Assembly (NCBI GenBank): GCA_900554515.1
Contig: USHN01000009.1
Coordinates: 1-40,786, forward strand
Reading direction: 5' to 3'
Length of the DNA stretch: 40,786 nucleotides
Origin: an uncultured Acidaminococcus sp.
Lineage (GTDB): Bacteria > Bacillota > Negativicutes > Acidaminococcales > Acidaminococcaceae
Positions 7,326-15,942 of this stretch are shown piece after piece. The position numbers were made by a program, and so were the translations under genes. The notes beneath the pieces are model-generated. The model was not told where the DNA came from. It was given only the letters and a program-made list of their open reading frames with translations, and did not search any database. Position 1 is the stretch's first letter, and the number at the start of each line of letters is the position of its first letter.

Positions 7326-7823
7326 ATGTATTATTTGATTAAAAACCGACTGACAGAAGTGCCCATGAGTGAATGCTTTGGACAAAAGGACCAGTATGTG
7401 GCTGTCATCACTTCCCGGGAGTGGATGAAGAACAAAGAACTCTTCGACCTAGGAATTGATTTAGAGCTGGAAGCTGTGGGCATCCGTATTACCAAAGCAG
7501 AAGTGAACTACGACTCATTAACAGGGACATTTTATATTCCCAGCCGGCGAAATTTCAGTCAAGCCGATGTATTTGCTTTTGCCCTGGATGAAAAAGGGAT
7601 CGTCTTTATCGACAACGAAAGCAAGGCGGGGCATATTATCAAGAAAATTCGGCAAAAGCGTTGGCGTTTTCCTAGTCTGGAACGATTTTTGTATGATTTT
7701 CTGGAGCAGATTATTGAGGGTGACCGAGAGCTTTTGGAGCATTACGAAAAAAGCTGGATGACCTGGCTGCGGCGATTATTGCAGATAAATCCGACGGACC
7801 GGACGATGGAATGGGCGAACTGA
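7326..7823 (+). CDS. CorA-like Mg2+ transporter family protein, N-terminal part (frameshifted)
   Basis: This 165-residue frame carries the cytosolic N-terminal domain of a CorA-family protein. After EHYEK its last 23 residues lose resemblance to the family. At 7747-7752 the DNA has six A. Reading one base back there gives EKKLDDLAAA, which continues without a stop into the next frame (7811-8125), whose sequence is the CorA coiled coil. The gene is therefore split by a -1 frameshift. Explanations are a real one-base loss, a sequencing error in the homopolymer, or slippage on the A-run. GGAG (7312-7315) lies 10 nt before the ATG. Joined with its other half, the product would be about 265 residues, shorter than the family's usual 310-320. 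Confidence 0.65.
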   Translation: MYYLIKNRLTEVPMSECFGQKDQYVAVITSREWMKNKELFDLGIDLELEAVGIRITKAEVNYDSLTGTFYIPSRRNFSQADVFAFALDEKGIVFIDNESKAGHIIKKIRQKRWRFPSLERFLYDFLEQIIEGDRELLEHYEKSWMTWLRRLLQINPTDRTMEWAN

Positions 7824-8125
7824 GCAACGGCCTTCGCAAACTGCGGATTCATTATGAACAGCTTCTGGATTTGGCTCAGGAACTGGAACAAAACGATAAT
7901 CATTTTTTTAAGCCAGATAATCTTCGATATTTTCGCCTGTTTGCTAACCAGATTGAGCGTCTGCGGGATATGACGGTAGCTGTTAATGACCATATTCAGC
8001 AGGTACGGGATATATACACAGCGCATTTGGATATCAAACAGAATCGGATTATGACTATTCTGACCATTGTGACCACAATTCTATTAGGGAGCCTGCTTAT
8101 CCTTAAAAAGAAAAAATGGATGTGA
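7811..8125 (+). CDS. CorA-like protein, C-terminal part (frameshifted, pore motif missing)
   Basis: This 104-residue frame overlaps the previous one by 13 nt. The same frame is open back to 7724 and supplies the family's helix LRKKLDDLAAA. It holds the long coiled coil (HYEQLLDL..QIERLRDM..LDIKQNRIM) and then one hydrophobic segment TILTIVTTILLGSLLIL ending in KKKKWM. In CorA the first membrane helix begins like MTILTIVTTI and the second ends with KKKKW; between them lie about 40 residues including the essential GMN motif. Here they are directly fused and GMN is absent. Even if the frameshift is bypassed, the product could not form a normal Mg2+ channel. It is probably a decaying gene or a repurposed single-span protein. 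Confidence 0.6.
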   Translation: MGELSNGLRKLRIHYEQLLDLAQELEQNDNHFFKPDNLRYFRLFANQIERLRDMTVAVNDHIQQVRDIYTAHLDIKQNRIMTILTIVTTILLGSLLILKKKKWM

Positions 8126-8152
8126 GTCGCTTTGGCGGCTCTTTTCTTTTTG
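8124..8152 (+). terminator. Terminator after the CorA-like gene
   Basis: GAGTCGC (8124-8130) pairs with GCGGCTC (8135-8141), loop TTTG, then TTTTCTTTTT. It starts inside the stop codon of the CorA-like frame. Confidence 0.85.
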
Positions 8153-8208
8153 GTTATAAACACAATTTAACATAATATATATTATAGGACGTAAAAAATA
8201 AGTCAAAG

Positions 8209-8241
8209 ATAGGAGCAGCGAATCGTATTCACTGCTCCTAT
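8209..8241 (-). terminator. Hairpin downstream of spoVS
   Basis: The 10-bp arms ATAGGAGCAG / CTGCTCCTAT (8209-8218, 8232-8241) extend inward with GAAT/ATTC around a CGT loop. On the minus strand it is followed, after a short gap, by a T-rich stretch. It may stop transcripts from both sides. Confidence 0.55.
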
Positions 8242-8283
8242 TACTTTATAGCTTTTCAATTTTTGCAGCTGGCACGTTGAACT

Positions 8284-8544
8284 TTAACGAGGTTCAACCA
8301 ATAATTTAATTGCGGTGCGTTCTTCACCATCAATAGTGATATCAATAAATGCTGGGACGCATACCAGATCCATGCCATGAGGGGCTACAAATCCTCGAGC
8401 AATGGCAACTGCTTTAACTGCTTGATTCAGAGCGCCGGCACCAATAGCCTGAATTTCTGCTTTACCATTTTCTCTTAAAACGCCTGCTAATGCACCTGCT
8501 ACAGAATTCGGATTAGATTTTGTCGAAACTTTTAGTACATCCAT
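8284..8544 (-). CDS. spoVS: Stage V sporulation protein S
   Basis: An 86-residue SpoVS (Alba-like fold) protein, the normal family length. It starts MDVLKVSTKSNPNSVAGALA and contains the conserved IQAIGAGALNQAVKA and FIDITIDGEERTAI segments. In Bacillus, SpoVS affects septation and spore coat/cortex development, but many non-sporulating bacteria keep it, where its role is unknown. AAGGGGG precedes the ATG. The gene is monocistronic between its own candidate promoter and a hairpin. See the finding on its retention without spoIVB/spo0A nearby. Confidence 0.95.
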   Translation of the reverse strand: MDVLKVSTKSNPNSVAGALAGVLRENGKAEIQAIGAGALNQAVKAVAIARGFVAPHGMDLVCVPAFIDITIDGEERTAIKLLVEPR

Positions 8545-8658
8545 TTTTGTTCCCCCTTATGGTCTTTTAGATAGCGTTCAGGAAAGAAGCTCCGCACCAG
8601 ATCCCATGTGACTAGTATCAATATTCCTAAAAAAGACATTTTCACATTGGATAGTTGC

Positions 8659-8703
8659 ATTATAGCACAGTTTTAAAACTTTTGTTACTAAAATTTCTAG
8701 TAA
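8659..8703 (-). promoter_or_regulatory. Candidate spoVS promoter with upstream palindrome
   Basis: On the minus strand TATAAT lies at 8664-8659 with no good -35. The palindrome TTACTA-N7-TAGTAA (8685-8703) sits about 20-40 nt upstream of it, where a regulator could bind. The transcript would have a leader of about 105 nt. Confidence 0.4.
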
Positions 8704-8714
8704 AATGGTATTTT

Positions 8715-9281
8715 TTATGAGTTTTTAATAGTTTTCCGCTGGAGTAAGTACAAAAGGAGCGCTGACAGCGTCTTAGAATCAAAAATGTCCCCTGTGAGAG
8801 TCATTTTTTCTACTTCATTTTCCGGGAGTGTTACCACATTAAGAAATTCGTCAGGATCCGGATGTTGTTTTCCTATTGTCAAGCCTTTTGCCAAATACAG
8901 ATGAATGGTTTCGTTTGTAAACCCAGGTGTGGTAACAATACTTGTCAACGGTATCCATTGGGATGCGGTAAATCCGGTTTCTTCGGATAGCTCCCGCTTG
9001 GCACAGGTGAGGGGGTCCTCCCCTTTTTCCAATTTTCCGGCTGGAATTTCGTAGAGTACGGACCCTGTGGCGTACCGGTACTGCTTTACAAAAACCATTT
9101 TCCCGTCTTCAGTTACGGGCAGGATTCCTACGGCACCCTGATGTTTTATGCACTCCCTTGTGGATTCCCGTCCATTAGGGAGCTTTACTTTGTCCACATA
9201 CAAGTTAAGTAAATGTCCATTAAAAGCAAGTTCACTGGAGAGTTGCTGCTCATCCAGCTTAGGATCATGTAAGATTTTCAT
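8715..9281 (-). CDS. nudF: Nudix hydrolase, ADP-ribose pyrophosphatase type
   Basis: A 188-residue protein with a perfect Nudix box at residues 82-104 (G-x5-E-x7-REL-x-EET-GF, beginning GKLEKGED). The glutamates bind Mg2+ for pyrophosphate cleavage. The N-terminal beta strands (VDKVKLPNGRES) and the preceding IPAG are typical of ADP-ribose pyrophosphatase (NudF/YqkG), which yields AMP and ribose 5-phosphate. Its start overlaps the end of recN by 17 nt, so it is the last gene of the long operon. Exact substrate preference is inferred from the family. Confidence 0.88.
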   Translation of the reverse strand: MKILHDPKLDEQQLSSELAFNGHLLNLYVDKVKLPNGRESTRECIKHQGAVGILPVTEDGKMVFVKQYRYATGSVLYEIPAGKLEKGEDPLTCAKRELSEETGFTASQWIPLTSIVTTPGFTNETIHLYLAKGLTIGKQHPDPDEFLNVVTLPENEVEKMTLTGDIFDSKTLSALLLYLLQRKTIKNS

Positions 9282-10977
9282 GCTGATGATACTCCTTTTG
9301 TTTGAACGCTTTGGCCATCATAAGCATTTCTCTGGCGCTTTTCTCTACCGATGCTGAAGTATTGGTTCCTCCGGTCATCCGCATGATTTCTCGTACGCGC
9401 CCTTCCTCCTCCAGCGGTTTGATCCTGGTCAGCGTGGTTTCGTTTTCTGTCTGTTTTTGAATAAATAAATGATGGTCTGCAAAGCTGGCAATTTGGGCTA
9501 AATGGGTGATACACAGTACCTGATGCTGTTCTGCTATCAAGGCCATCTTTTCGCCCATTTTCTGCGCTGTAACGCCGCCGACACCGGTATCAATCTCGTC
9601 AAAGATCATGGTAGAAACGCCGCAATTTTGCAAGGTAGCCGTTTTTAACGCCAGGGCAAAGCGGGATAATTCCCCGCCAGAAGCGATCTTACCTAAAGGC
9701 TTCATGGTCATACCGGCGTTAGCTGAAAATAAAAACACCCCTTCGTCCTGTCCATTGCTACCGCATTGGGATAAACGGTTCAAACGGATTTCTACTTTGC
9801 CTTGGGGCATAGCTAAATCCCTGATATGGGGTAATAGTGCCTTGCACAAAGTCCGTGCTGCTTTCTCACGCGCCTGGGACAGTTTGTTAGCCTGTTCCTG
9901 CATCTCTTTCCTGCAAAGGACTTCCTTTTTACGGCTTTTTTCAATAGTGCTTTCTAAGGAAAGCAATGCCTGGTATTCTTTCTTCATTTTTTCCTGCGTT
10001 TCCAGGACATTTTCCAACGTCCCGCCGTATTTCTGCTTGAGATGATACAGCGTATCCAGTCTCTCCTGTGCCCTTGCCAGTGTCTCCTGATCCCCACTGT
10101 CAGATTGCAGGAGATCCCCCAAAGACTGTCGCACGTCTTCTAAGGTCTGCCAGGAAGAATCCAGCGCATCCCGGTATTCCGTAAGTTCCGGTGCATAGTC
10201 CAGGACCTGTTCCAAGGAGCGTACCGCTCGATTTAACCCATCCAGGACCCCATCGTTCTCTCCGCCCTCTAAATAATGATGGGCTTCGCCTACTGCTTGC
10301 AGGATATTCTCCTGGTGCAGTAGCTTTTTTACTGTTTTCCGAAGCTGATCATCTTCTCCTGGTTTTATCTGGGCATCGTCGATCTCCTGGATGGCTTCCT
10401 CTAGTTGTTTTAAATCTTCTTCCTGATGGGCATTTTTAGTAAGCCATGTATGGAGTTCCTGGGATGCCTCCCGATACCTTTGGTAGCTTTGTTTATAAGA
10501 AGCAAGCAGCGGCGGGATACTTTTATCATATTGGTCCACTACCCGCAGCGGCGCTTCCGGCAAAAGTAAGCTCTGGTTCTCATGCTGCCCGTGAATATCG
10601 GCTAAAAGACCACCCAGGCGGCTAAGAATATGTACAGGAACCTGCCGTTCGTTGACAAATGCCTGGCTTTTACCAGAAGCCGTCACTTTGCGGCGAAGGA
10701 ATAACGCATCATCCTCGTTGATAAAGTCCAGTTCTTTGAGCACTTCCTGTACCGCTAGTTCGCCTTCAATATCAAATACGGCCTGTATCCAGTACGCATC
10801 CGCTCCTGGACGCAAATATTCCACGGAAGCCCGGCCGCCCAGGACCAACCCAAAGGCATCTATCAGAATGGATTTACCTGCACCAGTTTCCCCCGTAAAT
10901 ACGTTGAACCCTGGTGTAAACTCCACACGTAGATTGTCGATCAGGGCAAAATGGTGTACTTCCAGTGATTGCAGCAT
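9265..10977 (-). CDS. recN: DNA repair protein RecN
   Basis: An SMC-like ATPase acting early in double-strand break repair. At 570 residues it has the normal length. The N-terminal half-ATPase has Walker A GETGAGKS (29-36). A long central coiled coil follows (about 150-370). The C-terminal half has the ABC signature ASGGELSRFALALK and Walker B STMIFDEIDTGVGG. It starts 1 nt after argR in the operon. In spore-forming Firmicutes recN is usually followed by spoIVB and spo0A; here nudF follows instead. Confidence 0.97.
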   Translation of the reverse strand: MLQSLEVHHFALIDNLRVEFTPGFNVFTGETGAGKSILIDAFGLVLGGRASVEYLRPGADAYWIQAVFDIEGELAVQEVLKELDFINEDDALFLRRKVTASGKSQAFVNERQVPVHILSRLGGLLADIHGQHENQSLLLPEAPLRVVDQYDKSIPPLLASYKQSYQRYREASQELHTWLTKNAHQEEDLKQLEEAIQEIDDAQIKPGEDDQLRKTVKKLLHQENILQAVGEAHHYLEGGENDGVLDGLNRAVRSLEQVLDYAPELTEYRDALDSSWQTLEDVRQSLGDLLQSDSGDQETLARAQERLDTLYHLKQKYGGTLENVLETQEKMKKEYQALLSLESTIEKSRKKEVLCRKEMQEQANKLSQAREKAARTLCKALLPHIRDLAMPQGKVEIRLNRLSQCGSNGQDEGVFLFSANAGMTMKPLGKIASGGELSRFALALKTATLQNCGVSTMIFDEIDTGVGGVTAQKMGEKMALIAEQHQVLCITHLAQIASFADHHLFIQKQTENETTLTRIKPLEEEGRVREIMRMTGGTNTSASVEKSAREMLMMAKAFKQKEYHQHENLT

Positions 10978-10978
10978 A

Positions 10979-11434
10979 TTAACGACCTTTTTTCTTCATC
11001 AGGCGTTCTTTTACGTCCTCTACATGTTCTAGGGTATCCACAATGATAAGTACTGTATCATCGCCGCCCACTGTACCCAGCAGTTCTTTCCAGTTGAGGT
11101 GATCCAGGGCATAGGCTACCGCTTGTGCCGTACCGGGAAGGGTGTGGAGCACAATCAGATTGCCGGTATTTCTGATGGTCAAAGTGTAGCTCCGCAACGT
11201 GCTCTCCATCCGCTCCGCCGTCAGGATCCTCGTGGTTTCCGTTGGGAAGGAATACTTGTACCGGCCGTCTTCCCCAGGGACCTTGATCAACATCATATCC
11301 TTTATGTCCCGGGATACGGTTGCCTGGGTTACTTTGAAACCCTCCACTTCCAGCGCTTCTGCCAATTCACTTTGGGTTTCAATCTGCTGCTTTTTGATGA
11401 TTTCCTTAATTGCTTCCTGCCGTGAGACCTTCAT
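10979..11434 (-). CDS. argR: Arginine repressor
   Basis: A 151-residue ArgR/AhrC. The N-terminal winged helix has the DNA-contact SR in TQATVSRDIKDM (about 36-47). The C-terminal hexamerisation and arginine-binding domain shows GTVGGDDTVLI, whose Asp pair contacts arginine. It controls arginine biosynthesis and catabolism genes. Its place between nadK and recN is the standard Firmicute order, unrelated to arginine genes. AGGAGG precedes the ATG. Confidence 0.96.
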   Translation of the reverse strand: MKVSRQEAIKEIIKKQQIETQSELAEALEVEGFKVTQATVSRDIKDMMLIKVPGEDGRYKYSFPTETTRILTAERMESTLRSYTLTIRNTGNLIVLHTLPGTAQAVAYALDHLNWKELLGTVGGDDTVLIIVDTLEHVEDVKERLMKKKGR

Positions 11435-11446
11435 GGGTATAACCTC

Positions 11447-12322
11447 CTATAAAATGGTTTGTCCTTCATTTTTCAGCATCCGCTCCGACCAGGTCGCATA
11501 ATAGGACGGCGGCGCAACATGCATAAATACCGCATCAATGGGGTTTTGTTCAATGAGCGCCCGTTCATCCCAGTAGAGGTGACTGACGACCATGCCATCG
11601 GCTGATACCAGGATATCCTCATATGGCGGACGGGGCACAATCTCCACTGGATCCGTAATGGGTATCACAAGCGGACGGGCATGGAGAGCATGGGGGCAAA
11701 TCGGGGTAATAATACTGACTCTGAGACTTGGCTGGACAACCGGCCCTCCTGCAGAAAGGGAATACGCTGTAGAACCTGTAGCCGTTGCTACAATTAACCC
11801 GTCAGAAGGAGAATTGGCAGAAGGCTGCCCTGCAATTTTAATACTGAGTCGAGTCAGTCTGGATCTGTCGCTGCTTTCTAGCACCATGTCGTTTAAGGCA
11901 TGGGCTTTACAGATCATTCTGCTGCCTTTCCAGATCGTGACTTGCAGCATGGCTCGTTTTTCTAAGGAATATTCTCCCTTTTTCACCTGTCGCAGGATGG
12001 GAAATAGTTGGGACGCGCCAGCTTCTGTGAGAAACCCCAGTTTTCCTATATTGATCCCCAAAAGGGGAATTCCCAAAGGAGTTACATAGCGAGCGGCCCG
12101 CAAGATGGTTCCATCTCCCCCTAAAGTAAGTGCCAGGGAAAGTTGGTTTAAGCTTGCGATATCATCCTGGTCATAGCTTGCTACGCCATAGGTTGCCGCT
12201 ATTTCCCGGGGAAAAGCCAGAGGAATTTCTTCTGCTTGACAAAAAGCTGCTAACTTGGGTAAAAAATCCCGGACCTTTTGCTTTGGGAGATTAGGAAAAA
12301 CGCCTATTTTTTTTAGTTCCAT
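11447..12322 (-). CDS. nadK: NAD kinase
   Basis: Phosphorylates NAD to NADP. The 291-residue protein shows GGDGT at residues 68-72 (catalytic Asp), the NE/D motif as ND at 144-145 (HALNDMVL), and the glycine-rich VATATGSTAYSLSAGGP segment that binds the nucleotide. GGGAGGAG gives a strong ribosome site. It lies 11 nt behind tlyA and 12 nt before argR, within the long operon. Confidence 0.96.
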   Translation of the reverse strand: MELKKIGVFPNLPKQKVRDFLPKLAAFCQAEEIPLAFPREIAATYGVASYDQDDIASLNQLSLALTLGGDGTILRAARYVTPLGIPLLGINIGKLGFLTEAGASQLFPILRQVKKGEYSLEKRAMLQVTIWKGSRMICKAHALNDMVLESSDRSRLTRLSIKIAGQPSANSPSDGLIVATATGSTAYSLSAGGPVVQPSLRVSIITPICPHALHARPLVIPITDPVEIVPRPPYEDILVSADGMVVSHLYWDERALIEQNPIDAVFMHVAPPSYYATWSERMLKNEGQTIL

Positions 12323-12333
12323 TCTCTCCTCCC

Positions 12334-13137
12334 TTACTTTTCCAGTGCTGTATGAGACTTAGCTACGACCGTCTGGATTGTGTCTGCAGTAAGTATATCT
12401 GTCCCCTGTTTTCCCAGGTAAAATAAATATTCAATATTGCCTTCTGGCCCACGGATGGGAGAAAAATCCAGTCCCAAAGGGACAAAGCCTAAAGTTCTGG
12501 CTTCTTCCACAACGTTTTTTATGACTTCAATATGGACTGCAGGATCTCTCACAACACCTTTTTTGCCAACTTTATCCCGTCCTGCCTCAAATTGCGGCTT
12601 AATTAGGGCAATACCTACTCCATCATTTTTTACTATTTTGTATGCGCTGGGCAGAACCTTATCCAGGGAAATAAAGGCTACATCAATGGTAAAGATATCC
12701 ACCAATTCCCCCAAAGAATCCGCTTCCAGGTAGCGAACATTCGTCCGTTCCCGATTGATCACACGGGGATCCTGGCGCAATTTCCAAGCTAGCTGCCCGT
12801 ACCCCACGTCAATTGCAAATACTTTCCTGGCACCGTGCTGCAGGGCGCAATCCGTAAAGCCGCCCGTGCTGGCTCCCAGGTCTGCCACCACTTTATCCTG
12901 CAAGGAAATCGGAAAGACCTCCAATGCCTTTTCCAGCTTATATCCACCACGGCTGACAAAGGGCATTTCTTTTCGCAAAAGTGTGATCTTCACATCTGGT
13001 TTGACCATGGTCCCTGGTTTATCCAATTTTTGGTCATCCACTAGTACTTCTCCTGCCATAATCACAGCTTGGGCCTTGGTTCGGGAGTCGAACAAGCCTT
13101 TTTCTGTCAGCAGTACATCTAACCGTTCTTTTTTCAT
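12334..13137 (-). CDS. tlyA: TlyA family rRNA (cytidine-2'-O)-methyltransferase / RNA-binding S4 protein
   Basis: A 267-residue protein: an N-terminal S4 RNA-binding domain (residues 1-60, RLDVLLTEKGLFDSRTKAQ) plus a FtsJ/RrmJ-type methyltransferase domain with the SAM motif DLGASTGGFTDCALQ (about 87-101). TlyA methylates 2'-OH of cytidines in 16S/23S rRNA in mycobacteria; Firmicute members (YqxC) are annotated by similarity. Its start overlaps the dxs stop by 4 nt (ATGA), the usual dxs-tlyA-nadK arrangement. Confidence 0.92.
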   Translation of the reverse strand: MKKERLDVLLTEKGLFDSRTKAQAVIMAGEVLVDDQKLDKPGTMVKPDVKITLLRKEMPFVSRGGYKLEKALEVFPISLQDKVVADLGASTGGFTDCALQHGARKVFAIDVGYGQLAWKLRQDPRVINRERTNVRYLEADSLGELVDIFTIDVAFISLDKVLPSAYKIVKNDGVGIALIKPQFEAGRDKVGKKGVVRDPAVHIEVIKNVVEEARTLGFVPLGLDFSPIRGPEGNIEYLFYLGKQGTDILTADTIQTVVAKSHTALEK

Positions 13138-15035
13138 TTTGTTATTTTCTCCGACTCACAGGAGCGCAGCATCTGCTGGATCTTTGCCGCAATCGCTTCC
13201 GGTGTCAGGTGCAAGGTTTCCAGCAGCTTATCCCGGTTGCCATGGGGCACGAAAGCATCGGGAATCCCTAAGGTAAGGACTTGGCAAGCAGGAGAACCGG
13301 AGAACGTATTCAATGCTTCCAGGACGCCTTCTCCAAAGCCGCCCGTAATAGCGTTTTCTTCCAGCGTTACTAAGAGCCGTACCGAAGCACTGCTTTGCTG
13401 CAAAGCGTCAAGATCAAGCGGTTTTACAAAGCGGGCATTCACTACCCCGGCAGAAATCCCACACACTTCTAATAGTTTTGCCGTCTCTTCTGCTGTTTCT
13501 ACCATAGTTCCTACAGCCCATAGATCCACATCCCGGCCAGCTTGCAGCCGTTCACTGGTACCGATGGGCAGGGCATGGTAGTCCGTATCCAGTGCTACAC
13601 CCCGCCCCTCGCCCCTAGGATAGCGTATCGCAGAAGGGCCCGCATAGGACAGGGACGTTTGCAGCATATGCTGCAATTCATTTTCGTCTTTAGGAACCAT
13701 AATAACCATATGAGGCATCATCCGCAAAAAAGAAAGATCAAATACCCCGTGATGGGTAGCCCCGTCATCCCCCACTATGCCTGCCCGATCCAGGCAGAGG
13801 GTAAAGGGAAGCTGCTGCATGGCTACATCATGGAGCAGCTGATCAAAGCAGCGCTGGGCAAACGTAGAATAAATTGCCACTACAGGGTGATAGCCACCGG
13901 CAGAAAGTCCTGCTCCCATGGTTACCGCATGTTCCTCGGCAATTCCCACGTCAAAAAAACGTTCCGGATAAGCCTTTTGAAATGCATCCAGTCCCGTTCC
14001 TTCCGGCATAGCAGCTGTGATAGCCACGACTTTGGGATTTTGTTTACCTAATTTTACTAGTGCCTGGCTGAAGGCCTTCGTATACGTAACCGGTGCCTCT
14101 GGTTTCTTGATTTTTTTTCCTGTACGGATATCAAACGGTCCTGTGCCGTGAAAAACATTCGGTCGCAGTTCTGCTGGTGCGTACCCTTTCCCTTTTGTGG
14201 TCAGAACATGGATAAGGACAGGTACATCCAGGTGTTTTGCCTTATCAAAGACGTTTATTAACGCCTGCAAGTCATGGCCATCTACAGGGCCTAAATATTT
14301 AAAACCAAAATCTTCAAAGAGCATACCCGGCACGAAAAAATATTTAAAGCTGTTTTTTAGCCTTTCTACGGTGCGAGCCACAGATCCACCAATCGATGGC
14401 AGGCTTTTTAAAAAGCCCTCCACTTCCTCTTTGAGCTTGGAATATCCGGGGTCCGTCCGTAAATTGGTCAGATATCGGGATAACGCCCCCACGTTTTTGG
14501 AAATGCTCATTTCATTGTCATTCAAAACAACGATAAGTTTTTTCTTTAAATCACCGGCATTATTTAATCCTTCCATGGCTTCCCCGCCGGTGAGCGCACC
14601 ATCCCCGATGACCGCAATCACATTGTAGTCCTCGTGGTCCAGATCTCTGGCACAGGCAAGCCCCAAGGCCGCAGAAATTGACGTGCTGGAATGCCCCGTA
14701 CCGAAACAGTCATACTCACTTTCTGAGCGTTTAGGAAAGCTGCATAGACCGCCATACTGGCGCAATGTGGAAAATTGAGGAAACCGCCCCGTAAGCAGTT
14801 TATGTACATAGGACTGGTGCCCCACATCCCAGATAATCTTGTCCCGTGGCATGGAAAAGACTTTGTGCAGTGCCACGGTCAGCTCTACAACGCCCAAATT
14901 AGGGGCAAGATGTCCCCCGTTATGGCTTGTGACGCGAATCAGCTCTTCCCGTATTTCCTGACAAAGCTCGCATAGTTCTTTCTCAGGTATTTTTTTTAAG
15001 TCTGACGGTGAATGGATAGTTTGTAATAAGTGCAT
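13134..15035 (-). CDS. dxs: 1-deoxy-D-xylulose-5-phosphate synthase
   Basis: First enzyme of the MEP isoprenoid pathway, joining pyruvate and glyceraldehyde 3-phosphate with thiamine diphosphate. The start is placed at ATG 15035 (MHLLQTIHSP), with GGGGAGG about 10 nt upstream; this gives 633 residues, the family length. The frame stays open further upstream, but only through ispA. Landmarks are NGGHLAPNLGVVEL, HQSYVHKLLTGR, the ThDP motif GDGALTGGEAMEGLNNAG, DRAGIVGDDGATHHG and the C-terminal transketolase domain. ispA lies 22 nt upstream, so the operon groups consecutive steps of prenyl-diphosphate supply. Confidence 0.96.
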   Translation of the reverse strand: MHLLQTIHSPSDLKKIPEKELCELCQEIREELIRVTSHNGGHLAPNLGVVELTVALHKVFSMPRDKIIWDVGHQSYVHKLLTGRFPQFSTLRQYGGLCSFPKRSESEYDCFGTGHSSTSISAALGLACARDLDHEDYNVIAVIGDGALTGGEAMEGLNNAGDLKKKLIVVLNDNEMSISKNVGALSRYLTNLRTDPGYSKLKEEVEGFLKSLPSIGGSVARTVERLKNSFKYFFVPGMLFEDFGFKYLGPVDGHDLQALINVFDKAKHLDVPVLIHVLTTKGKGYAPAELRPNVFHGTGPFDIRTGKKIKKPEAPVTYTKAFSQALVKLGKQNPKVVAITAAMPEGTGLDAFQKAYPERFFDVGIAEEHAVTMGAGLSAGGYHPVVAIYSTFAQRCFDQLLHDVAMQQLPFTLCLDRAGIVGDDGATHHGVFDLSFLRMMPHMVIMVPKDENELQHMLQTSLSYAGPSAIRYPRGEGRGVALDTDYHALPIGTSERLQAGRDVDLWAVGTMVETAEETAKLLEVCGISAGVVNARFVKPLDLDALQQSSASVRLLVTLEENAITGGFGEGVLEALNTFSGSPACQVLTLGIPDAFVPHGNRDKLLETLHLTPEAIAAKIQQMLRSCESEKITK

Positions 15036-15057
15036 GTCCAACCGTCCTCCCCTATTG

Positions 15058-15942
15058 TTATTTCTTGCGATTGTATAAATAGCGCGTAATCTCCACCAAT
15101 GGTTCTGCGTTCTCCCCATAAGGCGCCAGGATGGCTTCTGCTTTTTCCAAGGTATCTTTAGCAATCTCCTGGGCTTTTTCCAGGCCAAATAAGGATACGT
15201 AGGTGGATTTTTTTAGTTTTTCATCGGTATGCGCAGGTTTCCCCATGATCTTCTCATCCCCGGTGACATCCAGGATGTCGTCGGTAATTTGAAAAGCCAG
15301 GCCAAACAGTTTGGCAAAACGGGTCATGTCCTGCAAAAGTGTAGCATCGGCACCGCCCAAAAGGGCTCCTCCGCGGATGGCTGCCACAAACAAGGCACCT
15401 GTTTTAGCTTCGTGCAACTGGCGCATTTCTTTTTCTGTGAGCACCTTGTCTTCTGATGTGATATCCAGTGCCTGTCCCCCTACCATACCCACGGGACCGG
15501 CGCACTGTGCTACCAGCTGGACGACTTGGAGCAGACGCTTAGGCTCCACATCCCGCTGCTCCAGCATCACCTCAAAGGCTTGGGTCAATAGACCATCCCC
15601 GGCCAAAAGAGCCATGGCGTCCCCAAACATCTTGTGATTAGTCAGCTTGCCCCGGCGGTAATCATCATTATCCATACAGGGCAGGTCATCATGGATCAGG
15701 GAATACGTGTGGATCATCTCCAGCCCTGCTGCTACAGAAACATATTTCGGGCCGTCACCGCCGACGGCATCTGCTGCTGCCATCAGAAGAATAGGGCGCA
15801 ATCTCTTGCCTCCTGCGGCTACAGAATACGCCATAGCTTTATCTACCGGTGAAATGCTGCCTACGCCCAGCCGCGTCTGCAGGTATCCATTAACGAGAGC
15901 CCCGCGGCTCCGAAGGTACATCTTAAATTGATAGTCCTTCAT
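15058..15942 (-). CDS. ispA: Polyprenyl synthetase (farnesyl/geranylgeranyl diphosphate synthase)
   Basis: A 294-residue short-chain trans-prenyltransferase. It has the first Asp-rich motif DDLPCMD at residues 85-91, the second in QITDDILD, and GGKRLRP for IPP binding. It condenses IPP with allylic diphosphates to FPP or GGPP; exact chain length cannot be fixed from sequence. It overlaps xseB by 4 nt, the typical xseB-ispA-dxs arrangement. Confidence 0.95.
   Translation of the reverse strand: MKDYQFKMYLRSRGALVNGYLQTRLGVGSISPVDKAMAYSVAAGGKRLRPILLMAAADAVGGDGPKYVSVAAGLEMIHTYSLIHDDLPCMDNDDYRRGKLTNHKMFGDAMALLAGDGLLTQAFEVMLEQRDVEPKRLLQVVQLVAQCAGPVGMVGGQALDITSEDKVLTEKEMRQLHEAKTGALFVAAIRGGALLGGADATLLQDMTRFAKLFGLAFQITDDILDVTGDEKIMGKPAHTDEKLKKSTYVSLFGLEKAQEIAKDTLEKAEAILAPYGENAEPLVEITRYLYNRKK

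Noticed and set aside
15036..15188. Upstream extension of dxs by 51 codons
   Set aside because: It lies inside ispA in another frame and does not resemble Dxs; the ATG at 15035 has a GGGGAGG site.
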